Shown: one piece after another, positions 35,301-43,719 of the stretch
How the letters are laid out: each line of letters begins with the position of its first letter
Position numbering within the stretch: position 1 is the first letter of the stretch
The notes under the pieces: model-generated
Databases searched by the model: none
Told to the model about the DNA's origin: nothing
What the model saw: the letters and a program-made list of their open reading frames with translations, nothing else
Assembly (NCBI GenBank): GCA_033398695.1
Contig: CM065815.1
Location: forward strand, 141,219,001 to 141,283,000
Source of the DNA: Orobanche coerulescens
Taxonomy: Eukaryota > Streptophyta > Magnoliopsida > Lamiales > Orobanchaceae
Direction: 5' to 3'
Length of the DNA: 64,000 nt
Position numbers and translations under genes: made by a program

Positions 35301-35630
35301 TTTGAAGAACAGGATAACGACTTGGCCCTCCAAGTGAACCTGGACCTCCTTGCCGAAAAACGAGCTCAGGCAGAAATGCGAAACGCCGTATACAAAAGAA
35401 GGAGTGAAAAATATTACAACTCCAAGGTTCACCCGAGAAGATTCCAGGTCGGCGACCTAGTCCTCAAGATGGTTTTGGGCCCGGATCCCGGGCCGCTCAA
35501 GCCCAAGTGGGAAGGGCCGTATAAAGTTAGCGAAGTCCTTCAGAATGGAGCCTACCGGCTGGAATATCTGAACGACCAAAGATTAACTTACCCGTGGAAC
35601 GCTATGTATCTAAAAAGGTATTATCAATAA
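32388..35630 (+). CDS. pol: Pol of the Tat gypsy element (RT, two RNase H, integrase)
   Basis: A single 1080-residue frame. Reverse transcriptase (about residues 115-310) has LWRLWIDFSNLNKACPKD, FMDAYSGYNQIPMHP, MPFGLKNAGVTYQRL and YVDDM at about 33098. A first RNase H-like region (about 385-505) is the degenerate gypsy type. The second (about 515-640) starts LYVDGSSTADRSGAG and has NNEAEYEALLAGLE and ILSDSQLM, the Tat-specific archaeal-like RNase H. Integrase has a zinc finger (H-H-CVRC, about 735-785), the triad Asp 34806, Asp 34986 and Glu 35094, and a C-terminal GPYKV-containing domain. The first ~25 residues look out of frame, so a small indel near 32440 probably separates pol from protease. 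Otherwise no break is visible. Confidence 0.9.
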   Translation: MTRVSKSKRKNPPRRANKKLDTVDIDSSNPAKAKDRHNLQEPIRSELVFHLRQNLDVFAWTHSDMPGIDPELACHQLNIDPSSKTVVQKRRKMGPERQKGLEEEVEKLIDNGFIREAQYPTWVANPVLVKKPTGLWRLWIDFSNLNKACPKDSYPLPHIDYMVDSTAGHELMSFMDAYSGYNQIPMHPADEENTSFYSACGLYCYRMMPFGLKNAGVTYQRLVNKMFNSLIGHTMEVYVDDMLVKSLRSADHVHDLNKMFAILREYKMKLNPKKCSLGVGSGKFLGYMVSQRGIEANPDKIKAVAKLVPPNSVKKVQSLTGRLAALSRFISRSTDKCKPFFEAIKKNKDFQWTEPCQKAFEAIKKVLAEAPTLQRPSRGELLNLYLAVSDSAISAALIRTENAVQHPVYYVSQALHDAELRYAPMEKLAYALIMASRKLRPYFLEHQVVVLTNYPLKQVMHRPDVSGRMVKWAVELGQFDITYESRTAIKGQALADFIAEFTPAITQEDDRSEEWSLYVDGSSTADRSGAGIVLVSPDQRLFCSAIRLSFPTTNNEAEYEALLAGLEMATSLGLTRLTILSDSQLMVNQINGEYEAKEPKLVKYLNLARARLQGFQETIQHIPRTENIQADSLAKLASSAGAEHMDEVSIGYHASSALEMAEIQAAEQSEPRVWMQPIMQYLQSDILPEDRAQARSLRTQSARFTIVDGALYKRGYSVPLLKCLSESEAEYALREVHEGICGNHSGGQALAYKLIRQGYYWPDLKKDAIALVRKCVRCQIIAPQIRSPPEALTSVYCPWPFAKWGIDLIGPLPRGRGGVQYAIVAVDYFMKWAEAEPMARTTEQKIVDFIWKSIICRLGIPQSIVSDNAKQFDNKKFRSFCDGLQIRNNFSTPYYPQSNGQVEAVNKILKQHLKTRLEELKGSWPEELPGTLWAYRTTHRSATRETPFSLAFGSEAVIPVEIGAPTYRVAHFEEQDNDLALQVNLDLLAEKRAQAEMRNAVYKRRSEKYYNSKVHPRRFQVGDLVLKMVLGPDPGPLKPKWEGPYKVSEVLQNGAYRLEYLNDQRLTYPWNAMYLKRYYQ

Positions 35631-35664
35631 GAATTTGATGTTATTCCCTATCTCAATACTGGTA

Positions 35665-36256
35665 CACCTCGAAAGACCGGCTCCTCCGGCACTATAAGAC
35701 CGAGCTCGTCTCGGCACCTCGAAGGACCGGCTCCTCCGGCACTATAAGACCGAGCTCGTCTCGGCACCTCGGAAGACCGGCTCCTCCGGCACTATAAGAT
35801 CGAGCTCGTCTCGGCACCTCGAAGGACCGGCTCCTCCGGCACTATAAGACCGAGCTCGTCTCGGCACCTCGAAAGACCGGCTCCTCCGGCACTATAAGAC
35901 CGAGCTCGTCTCGGCACCTCGAAAGACCGGCTCCTCCGGCACTATAAGACCGAGCCTGCCTCGCACCTCGAAAGACCGGCTCCTCCGCACTATAAGACCG
36001 AGCCTGCCTCGCACCTCGAAAGACCGCTCCTCTGGCACTATAAGACCTAGCTCGTCTCGGCACCTCGAACGACCGGCCTCCGCACTATAAGACCGAGCCT
36101 GCCTCGCACCTCGAAAGACCGGCTCCTCCGGCACTATAAGACCGAGCTCGTCTCGGCACCTCGAAAGACCGGCTCCTCCGGCACTATAAGACCGAGCTCG
36201 TCTCGGCACCTCATAAGACCGGCTCCTCCGGCACTATAAGACCGAGCTCGTCTCGG
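35665..36256. repeat. Minisatellite, 12 units of ~49 bp
   Basis: Twelve head-to-tail units of about 46-50 bp, each built around CACCTCGAAAGACCGG, CTCCTCCGGCACTATAAG and ACCGAGCTCGTCTCGG. Units 6, 7 and 9 share a GAGCCTGCCTCG variant. It lies between the pol stop (35630) and the 3' end of the antisense gene, where the two transcripts would converge. Minus-strand reading frames here are artefacts of the repeat. Confidence 0.93.
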
Positions 36257-36451
36257 CACGATCAACCAAGAACGATAAAAAAGCACAACGAAAACGGCAA
36301 AAAAGATCTTATTTAATCAAGTCATTGCTACAAAATACAGACGATTACAAAAAACCTGAACCAGGTTGGCACGCAGGCCGAACATCAGATGAAACAAAAG
36401 AAAGACAAAAATAGGCACGCAGGCCATGCTAGAAGCAAAATCTAAAGGAAA
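36257..36451 (-). other. Putative 3' untranslated region of the antisense gene
   Basis: No coding sequence. On the minus strand it follows the last antisense exon and includes AAATAAGATC near 36310, a possible polyadenylation signal. This is inference. Confidence 0.4.
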
Positions 36452-37565
36452 CTACTCGGCCCCGCCATCCTGGCCGGCCACCTGAAAAGATGGCCCCTCG
36501 CCTTCGCCTTGCGGAGCCCGACCGGCATCCTCACCCTCGGCCGCCTTCGGCTCATCGGCCCCAGCAATGTCAACATGAAGGTCGGACGCTTGAGCGGTGA
36601 TGTAAGCCTCAATCTCCTGAACGGTCTTACCACCTTTCATAAGATATAAAATCTCGAAACAAGTGGAGATGTAGTTCAGATTGATCAGCTCCTCAAAGGC
36701 AGGCGTCTCCTTGAAGGCCTCCACCCCTTCGGCACGGCCCCTAGCATAGCTCGAAGCCTCGCAGGTGTTGAGGCGCTCGGTCAGGCTTTCGACCTGGGCC
36801 TTGGTCTCCTTCAAATAAGCCTCGTGCTCGGCCCGGATTTCCAAGCAACGCCTACTGATCGACCGCATCGGTCGCCTCCTCGGCCTTGACCTCCATATGT
36901 CGGCTGGAGAGCCCGACCGTCCAAAAGCTCCATCTCGCCCCTCGGGAGGTTATCTCCCCCTCGAGAGACTTGATCAAAGAGGGGCACAAGTGATGCTCCT
37001 CCCGCAAAGCCTTGAGGTCGGCCTCCGTCTTCTTGTGCCTCTCGGACGGCGAAACTCATTAGAGGCCTTCACGTAGGTGCACATGGCCCGCCGACTGTGG
37101 CATTCCCGAACTGGATCTGCTCGGCCGGATCCATATCGTTGGTCATCATTTCCAGCTTGGGAGTCCAACCCCGGATCGGAATATGACTAGAAACAGCCAC
37201 CCCAGGAGGGACCCGACTGAGCATCTCAGGAGTCGGGGTAGTGGCCCGGACGTAATCCAGGAACCAGCGCGGCCGTCGCCCCTTCATCTGGTCACATGGC
37301 TCCACTCGCTCCTGGTTGACCGGAAGATAATGGCCCTCCAAGTCAATAACGGGCTCCTCCCGATCTGCCCGGACAGGAGTCGGGGAGGACACTACGACTT
37401 CAGGGGCCGACGAACCCTCGGCCATGTTCGCGCTATCTTCAGGCACAGGCTCCACCCTCTTGCGCTTGCTAGCCCGCTCCCTCCGATCGGCGGCCTCAGC
37501 TGCCAGCCTGGCCACACGCTGAGCGGGCGTCTCCCTCCGACCGGATGAAGTCTTTGCCTTAGGAG
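36452..37565 (-). pseudogene. Antisense gene of the Tat gypsy element, exon 3 and C-terminal coiled coil (frameshifted)
   Basis: Exon 3 would start at 37565 after a TTTTCCAG acceptor. The frame (APKAKTSSGRRETPAQR) contains a basic nuclear-signal-like RASKRKRVEP segment and runs to about 37069. Then short frames at 36811-37168 and a last one at 36452-36868 follow, so at least two indels break it. The final frame is a coiled coil (HEAYLKETKAQVESLTERLN) with ARGRAEGVEAFKETPAFEEL, the usual C-terminal layout of Tat antisense ORF proteins. Function in the element is unknown; nuclear action is suggested only by the basic segment. Confidence 0.65.
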
Positions 37566-37602
37566 CTGGAAAAGAAAGACATGTCAAAAAAAAAAAAAAA
37601 AC

Positions 37603-37764
37603 CTGAAGAAGACATTGTGCTCGGATCGGTCTCTCTAAGTCCGACCGCCCAAAGATTCTCCTCGGACACTAAAAGGTGAGACTTCCTTTGCTCCAGAGGA
37701 AGGCCCAAAAGCTGCTCGACCCGGTCGTCGAAATCGGCAGATGTCTCTGACGCCGGAATGCGTT
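37603..37764 (-). CDS. Antisense gene of the Tat gypsy element, exon 2
   Basis: A 162-bp exon between a TGTGCAG acceptor (AG at 37765-37766) and a TCTTCAG/GT donor (37603/37602). Joined to exon 1 it stays in frame and gives residues beginning ERIPASETSADFDDRVEQL. The following intron (37566-37602) is only 37 bp and consists of a T run then a CTTTTCCAG acceptor. That is shorter than plants normally splice, so it may have shrunk after insertion. Confidence 0.6.
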
Positions 37765-37828
37765 CTGCACAGGCAGCAAATGATGAGCGTTAGACAAAAA
37801 AGGAAACAAAAACAAAAATACTACTCAC

Positions 37829-38639
37829 CCATTTTGGCCGTAAAAACCACAGGAATCCGCAGCTCGGCATCTATCACCCTCGGCTCCCACTCATCCAAAG
37901 AACTCCTCCACGGCCCCCCGATAAAGAACCACTGTTCTTTCCAGCTATGAATGGTCTCGGGTACCCCCACTAGCTCCTTGTGCATAGCATGCCGGGCCGT
38001 CAGATAAAACCAGCCCGAGCCGGACCTACCAACCGACCTCCATAGATAGAGGCTGTTGAACTCCTCAAAGCTGGGCTCGGGCCAGCCGTGCTGATTAAAA
38101 AGAATAAAAAGGCCCACCACCCGAGCCCAGGAATTCGGATGTATCTGGGGGACAGGAAGGCCCCACTGCCTTAGCCACCGGGAAAGAGTCAACGGAAGCG
38201 GAAACCGAAGCCCGGCCAGTAAAGAGCGGTAGTACACCGCCGTGCAACCAACAGGCGGACTGTGGGGCCTCTCCTCGGGATTCGGAGCAAACATCCGCAC
38301 CCTCGCCGAAATTTTAAATCGCAGCCGCCAGGCCGCCAATTGTTCCTCCGTAACGTTACTCGGAATCGAAGCTGAGTCCCAATTCGCCTCCACCAAAGGG
38401 GCCGGACGAGGGCGAGCCCGGGCCACCACCGGCTCGACTCTCTCCGCCGGAGTGTCTCCGACAACTGTCAACGGCGCCACCATTTCCACTTCCCCAGATC
38501 CCGGCGACTTCGCAAAGTCATCTCCCTCTTCCTCAACACTCCAGTCGACGGGAGCTTCGCCAATCGATAGATCCGCCACACCCGTGCGGTCCGGCGACAC
38601 GGCCAAAACCACCTCTGTCTCGTCCCTTGTCTCCGACAT
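37829..38639 (-). CDS. Antisense gene of the Tat gypsy element, exon 1 (gypsy-type transposon domain)
   Basis: The ATG at 38639 lies about 150 bp after a TATA box. Residues 1-90 are acidic and low-complexity. Residues ~100-240 form a domain like the Pfam family called putative gypsy type transposon (Transposase_28): VRMFAPNPEERPHSPPVGC, LLAGLRFPLPLTLSRWL, HPNSWARVVGLFILF and KEQWFFIGGPW. The exon ends at an ATGG/GTGAGTAG donor (37829/37828), and the 64-bp intron 1 (37765-37828) joins exon 2 in frame. The same protein type is encoded antisense at 52119-53052 and 59304-60234. It is not a real transposase; its role is unknown. Confidence 0.78.
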
Positions 38640-38790
38640 CTTAAATAGATAAGAAAGAAAGAAAGAAAAGCGAGCTTACCGGGAAGGTCGGTGAAATCGG
38701 AAAAGAAGAAAAAGTCGCCGAAAAAATTTCTTTCTCTCTGCAACAATACGTAAAAATGGCGGAGGAAACACTGAAAGAGGAGACAACATC

Positions 38791-38798
38791 TATTTATA
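38791..38798 (-). promoter_or_regulatory. TATA box of the Tat gypsy antisense gene
   Basis: On the minus strand CCTATAAATAG, with TATAAATA at 38791-38798, 152 bp before the ATG at 38639. The spacing matches the TATA boxes of the two tandem units (150 bp). The promoter role is inferred. Confidence 0.65.
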
Positions 38799-38809
38799 GG
38801 GAAATGTAG

Positions 38810-39068
38810 GCATTAAATGCCAGGCGTGTGAAGCGAGAAATTCTACTGAACCGTCGCGGGATTCAAGAACGCGTGAGCGCGCCGCCCAGTATTCTTGCGC
38901 CACGCGTCCCCCCACATGATGACCCCTAAAAACCAGGGAAGCGGTGCGACGCGACTCCCGAAGAGACGTCTGTTCGAAAGGTCTTATCCTCTCACAAAAC
39001 AGATCGGTCTCAACACCAAACGACTCCAGCCCCGGCCAGCTCGGCACGGCCCTGGACTCGGGGGCCCT
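38810..39068. other. Region between antisense promoter and 3' LTR, with polypurine tract
   Basis: No coding sequence recognised. It would carry upstream antisense-promoter elements. It ends in CTCGGGGGCCCT right before the LTR (39057-39068), the likely polypurine tract. Confidence 0.55.
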
Positions 39069-39827
39069 TGTTGGTAGCCCATCCTACTCAGAATCCACGT
39101 AGGCACTCCAGGCAGCTAAACCGGCCGAGCAGAACCTGAAGTCGGACCGGACAAAAAACCCGATTTCCAACCGGGCTCGCTGAAAACCGGAAAGGACGGT
39201 GACTCTAAGGCCGACCCGGCATCTGACCCAGTAAGGCCGAGCAGAGAAAGGACGAAAATGTCCCGATTCAAGACTACGGCAGGACCGGCCTGGACGGCGG
39301 GAGACCCGAAGCCGACCAGAGCGGCGGGGGGCCCAAGGACCGACCCTATCGGATAGACATCACCGGAGGTCGGCAAAACAGACCCGCATGCCAATTAACG
39401 CATGCAGTCACGCCCCTTCCCAAGGCACTCCTTAGAGGCCGCCACGTGTCCAAGACTTAAATGCAGACTGACAAGTGTTATGGGCATATTCCCCAAACAT
39501 GCGCCAGCTGTCATCTCTCCACTGGCCCAGATTGTCTATATATGGAAGAAATGAACAGTAAAAAGGGATCTTTAGGATTTTAAGCATTAATAAGAGAGAG
39601 AAAAAAGAGAGATCTGAGATATACTAAAAAAGAACAAAAAAGACTTGTAATTAACGAGCAAACTGGATAGACCGGCACACATTATTCTGCTCGGCTCTAT
39701 GCTATCAAAAGGTTATTAATAAAATTTAGTGATCAAACATCTTCCACTTTATTTGTTATTTTCTACGTGTCTTCGATCCATTTGTCCCGATCAGTACACG
39801 TGACGTTGACCAAACCAGACGTCAACA
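39069..39827 (+). repeat. 3' LTR of the Tat gypsy element (759 bp)
   Basis: Same length and ends as the 5' LTR, with about ten substitutions and no indels that I can see. It is followed by the TTCCC duplication. Confidence 0.95.
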
Positions 39828-39832
39828 TTCCC

Positions 39833-39906
39833 CACCGTTGATGGTGGTCAACGGAAGACAACCTGTTTTTGGGACACTTCAGAAATTGGCAGTGCCAGCC
39901 ATGTAA
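39833..39906 (+). pseudogene. Exon-like host sequence, right part
   Basis: This continues the frame that starts at 29151, with one TTCCC copy counted once. It encodes LMVVNGRQPVFGTLQKLAVP and ends with TAA at 39904-39906; a GTAAAA splice donor overlaps the stop. No family is recognised. The gypsy insertion after the seventh codon would disrupt any protein made here. Confidence 0.35.
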
Positions 39907-40300
39907 AAATAATTACTTGTAGTTATTTGTTTGTTCCCAGTGGAATTCAGTATAATATGCCATGCTGTGAAGTATGAACAATGAGGGGAACGAAAGCTTG
40001 CAGATTAAAACAGATTATTGATGGAATTTCTCATAATTTCAGCTCTGTGTGTGCATGAGTGTGTGAGTTCAAATCAAGATTTCAGCCTAAGTAGGTTTTA
40101 TGAAGATTTTGGGTTCTTGGGTTCCATGGTCAACCTATAGTGGAATCCACATGCTCATTTTTGGAGTAATAACTGGGTCGAAATAGCTCGATTCTTAAAA
40201 GTCACCCTGTTAAGATTTGGAGCATACTTATTGTCGCATAATTGCTTATTTAAATGGAATTATTATAAATAGTACCCTTATGTTTATGGAAATGCCCATT
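39907..40300. other. Unassigned low-complexity-free DNA
   Basis: No ORF, repeat or RNA gene is recognised. If the exon at 29151 is real, this would be the intron or 3' flank of that gene. Confidence 0.4.
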
Positions 40301-40930
40301 TTGCTAAGGGCAGAAGTGGTGCGACCACCCTGATTTCCGACCTAGCCTTTCAGGATCAGACGAAATTATTTGAAAGCTCATGACAGGAGAAGGTCTTGTC
40401 AGAGCCTTGTGACCCGTCAATCTCGCTCGAAACTGGTTCGCTTAGGAACGCCTTCATAAGAGCGGCTTACTGAGAGGGTGCCGCGGAAAAAGCCAGTGGT
40501 TAAAACAATTGAGAGAAAGAAAGGTCTTGCAAGCCTGCATATTTCTCACTCTTGACAACAATTGGTTCTATAACTGACACTTGACTCGAGTCGCTCTAAA
40601 CTAGCTACTGGTAAAGAGGTCTGCAAGACTCATTTTGTTCTAGGGTTCTTCTTTTTCGTAGGTCATTTGTGGCATGCGGGAAGGGCTCGTGCAGCTGCAG
40701 CAGGATTTGAGAAAGAAAATCGTGATTTTGAGCTTGTTCTTTCTATAACCCCTCTTAATTGAGATGAGATAGGAGATCTAACACTTGAATTAAAATAGGA
40801 ATGGCAAAGTTTTCCCTTTTTTTTCCAACTCATTTCTAACTAATCTATTTTTCTGGCTTGGCTAGGTGGGATAGCCGAGCCATTCCCTTTAATTTGCCAA
40901 ATCCGGGCAAAATCAATATAGAAAATTCTA
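40300..40930 (+). other. Organelle-derived insertion (plastid segment, possibly via mitochondrion)
   Basis: The stretch contains the end of chloroplast psbC (40634-40762) followed by its usual downstream spacer (GAGATGAGATAGGAGATC, then TCTGGCTTGGCTAGGTGGG near 40850). The bases before psbC (40310-40600) do not read as psbC and look like organelle spacer, possibly mitochondrial, so transfer through a mitochondrial plastid-DNA copy is possible. Borders are approximate. Confidence 0.6.
40634..40762 (+). pseudogene. psbC: psbC 3' end (photosystem II CP43), fragment
   Basis: The reading frame starts with [19 protein letters not shown], continues with [17 protein letters not shown] and ends with SITPLN and TGA at 40760-40762. 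This is the C-terminus of the CP43 chlorophyll-binding protein of photosystem II, which in the chloroplast is embedded in the thylakoid membrane. Compared with the usual C-terminus it has a small deletion after FEK and substitutions, and about 20 foreign bases interrupt the match just upstream. Only some 43 of about 470 residues are present, so it is a dead nuclear copy. Confidence 0.88.
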
Positions 40931-42150
40931 TTCAGTGATAGCTTAAGTACCTCCGGCATGTTTCTATTCTATATGCAGCTCTATTGAGAAAGTAATTTTC
41001 AAAATATTACAATCCTCAAGGGTACTTGTATTTTTAAAGATTATAGTAACATTTTTTTTTGTAGATAGCTAAACTGTAGGGGTAATTTCGTAATGGTCAC
41101 TTATTAATAATGGAACATAATATGACTGTTATAAATGGTAGATACTAGACATTAGTCACATTACGTAGTCTTGCCGCATATATTGAAGGAGAGGAGCTAA
41201 TCAATTCTCATTTGCAATGTTACATATACTTTTATGTTTAATTTTTTTTCGAAATGTTATATAGGGAGACTGAGATGGGGTTGGAGTAAGAGCAAATGCC
41301 ACAGATGAAAGCTCAGAATCTTCAGTTGTCAAGTCTGTACAGAATGTTGTAACTACTAATTCACCTATTGTATCCTAAGATTCTTAACCTTCTTCCCTTG
41401 TTATTGATGTGCTCGAACAGTTGGGTCATCAAGAACCGAAATAGATTGTCACTGTACCTCAGACCACTCACTAGACTTGCAGGCAGTGGGAGAGGTTCCA
41501 TTGGTAGACACTTTGACGCTCAATTCAGATATTGAATTGTAATCCAACAGAATAATAATTGATAATATATGAATATGTAATAAAAGATAAACTTGGAACC
41601 CCTTATCTATGGTAGAGAAAGACTTGTCCTTCAAGGAATAGGTTTACTTTGGTGACAAAAAAATTCATCTCCTTAAATCAAGGAGCAGATATGATCCAAT
41701 TCTCTTTCCATGTTATTCTAGTGTTCTATACAACCCTGAGTATTATAGAACTTGGACCTGAGTCGACACCTATAGAACCAATTATCTAAGTCGAAGGCCG
41801 AGTTGATGTTCCAAACTTGCATTTCTCTCTCGAACTGATCATGGACTCGAGGGTGCTCCAACCCCCGATATACTTCATTTATAGGTGTGCCGACCTCACG
41901 TCCAGTTGTACATCCAAGCCTAGGAGGTGCTCTTGCCCTCAGATTATGTAATATTTTTAAAGGGGGTTCTCTGCCTTTTTACCCTGTTCATTGATCCGAA
42001 CCTGACAGGCAATATGATGATCAGCAATTATGATAATAAGTTTGTGTGCACCCACCCTTTGATGAATCATGCTTGAAGTCAAACTTTTATGACAATGTTT
42101 CAAACGAGATTCCAGCGAGCTGATTTGACGGGCAACCCGAGCGAGCTTTG
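40931..42150. other. Unassigned intergenic DNA
   Basis: AT-rich sequence with no convincing ORF. Around 41740-41960 there are protein-like fragments in broken frames, but no family could be identified. Nothing else recognised. Confidence 0.4.
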
Positions 42151-42154
42151 TTCT

Positions 42155-42520
42155 GGTATATGAGCATTCAATAACCTACTAGGTGGTCGGGAGAGCACTG
42201 TGGGACATGTTATTCACTTGGGCAAAACATCGTTTTAACGAGCTAGATTTATGACTTAAAGCATTGCTGACGAAATGCTCAGTTGGTTTTGTAGAGCGGT
42301 CTCCCAGGCTCATAGACTATTTCAGTAATGTTTTGAATGCGACTCATCGAGAGAGCAACGTTTCAGTACGTGAGCATTGGATAACCTACCAGGCCGTAGG
42401 GCCGTTGTGCACTTTTTTTGGCAAAAGAGAGCTACATCTGATAGTCAAAGAGTTGCCACCAAAATGCTTGATTGGTTTGTTAGAGCGGTCCCTCGTCTCT
42501 AACATTGTCTCGGTAATGAA
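42155..42520. repeat. Two diverged ~210-bp direct repeats
   Basis: Copies begin near 42161 and 42371 with TGAGCATT-GATAACCTAC. They share a GGCAAAA block, AAATGCTCAGTTGGTTT/AAATGCTTGATTGGTTT, AGAGCGGTC and CGGTAATG/CAGTAATG. Divergence is high, so the duplication is old. Confidence 0.65.
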
Positions 42521-42611
42521 CAATCTACTTGTTCTAATGTAGGATGCTAATCAGTGTTGTGCATGCGTTACAGGGTATGGCTTGATCGATTGATATGCTT
42601 TGTTTCGTACG

Positions 42612-42697
42612 CCTAGTGAGTGTAAGTGTTGGATGCATTCGTCAAAGCATGTTACCTAGTGAGTGTAAGTGTTGGATGCATGCGTCAAAGCATGTTA
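42612..42697. repeat. Two 43-bp tandem repeats
   Basis: CCTAGTGAGTGTAAGTG through CAAAGCATGTTA occurs at 42612-42654 and 42655-42697 with one or two differences. From here to 43075 nothing else is recognised. Confidence 0.85.
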
Positions 42698-43075
42698 TCA
42701 ATGAGGACGAGTTGATACGACAATTTTGTTCCGAGTTTCAAAATCATGCTAATACAACATGTGTGCTTCTGTCGATTTGTCTCCTACGTGCCTAACGAGG
42801 CACTTGGGTGTGTTGTTGTTTGCTTGCTATTCACGTGAATGTGTTGCTGGTGGCCGATGGTGGCTTGCGTTTATGGTGAAAACTAATTGTTGGTCTTTTG
42901 TTAGTATCAATTTTAAAGCATCAATTTCATGCATGGTTTCGTGATAGTTTATTCTTACACATGCATGGTTTAATATTTCAGACGAACATACGACTACTGT
43001 AAGGATTAGGATCAACTAGGCTTTTCAAAGATTAGGCCATACATGTGTAAGTGTGAACTAACAAAAAAACGTGCA

Positions 43076-43719
43076 TACAACAACAGCATATGAGCCTTAA
43101 TCCCAAAATTGGGGTCGGCTAATATGAATCATCCTTTGAAACCGTCAACGATAAAAAAAATCAATTTATAGACAAAAAGTACCATAAGTAAAAACATGAA
43201 GCATAAAGAAAAATCAAATTGACTCTAGAGAATAAATAAATAAATAATAATAAAAAATTAAAATAAAAAATGTCGCAAAAATAAAAATAAAACAAAAAAT
43301 AATTAAAATCCATCATCCACCCATATATTTCTCTCCATATTGTCCTTTCCACCACCATATCTTCTCCGATCGCAATGAACCTCATATCGTTTTCAATCAC
43401 ATCTATCCATGTCTTCTTGGGTCTTTCTCTACCCTTTATAGTTTTATCTGTTTCCCAGTCTTCAAGCCTTCTCACTGCGGCACCAATAGGTCTCCGTCTC
43501 ACATGGCCAAACCATCTTAATCGATTACGCAAATCTTACCTTCTCCTTAATAACCTCATTTATGAGCCGATCCTTTTCTGTATGGCCACACATCCACCGC
43601 CGCATAAGTATCTCTGCCACATTCATCTTCTGAATGTGACACGGTTTTACCCCTAAACACTCGGTGCCATATAACAGTGCATATCTAATTTGTCGTGCGG
43701 TAGAACTTTCCCTTTAGTC
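43076..43719 (-). pseudogene. 5'-truncated RTE-type LINE, reverse-transcriptase C-terminus and 3' end
   Basis: On the minus strand, frames starting at about 43719 read LKGKFYR, then IRYALLYGTE, HIQKMNVAEILMRRWMCGHT and, after a frameshift, MRNRLRWFGHVRRRPIGAAV and GRERPKKTWIDVIENDM (to about 43330). This is the end of the reverse transcriptase of plant RTE-clade LINEs, non-LTR elements that copy themselves into nicked genomic DNA. The tail includes ATTTATTTATT-rich sequence, then GGGATTAAGGCTCATATG and CTGTTGTTGT at the 3' end. The 5' part is missing and no clear target duplication is seen. It abuts the second Sirevirus-like element. Confidence 0.85.

Larger units (their letters stand above)
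29173..39827 (+). mobile_element. Tat-lineage Ty3/gypsy element, 10.7 kb, TSD TTCCC
   Basis: Two 759-bp LTRs (29173-29931 and 39069-39827; TGTTGGTAGC to GACGTCAACA) are flanked by TTCCC at 29168-29172 and 39828-39832. I count about ten single-base differences between the LTRs, so the insertion is fairly recent. Order is gag, protease, reverse transcriptase, two RNase H domains, integrase, a 12-unit minisatellite, an antisense extra gene and the 3' LTR. Dual RNase H and an antisense 3' gene are known Tat-lineage traits (as in Grande and Retand). Gag and the gag-pol junction have frameshifts; pol is one long frame. Confidence 0.95.

Noticed and set aside
35842..36209. Minus-strand reading frames encoding repeated GRLGLIV-type peptides
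   Set aside because: They are translations of the ~49-bp minisatellite, with frame changes at variant units. There is no start context or domain.
35665..36256. CRISPR-like array
   Set aside because: Units are contiguous repeats without unique spacers, inside a plant retrotransposon.
41740..41960. Possible decayed copia coding fragment
   Set aside because: Short protein-like pieces appear in mixed frames, but no diagnostic motif was found, so it was left unassigned.
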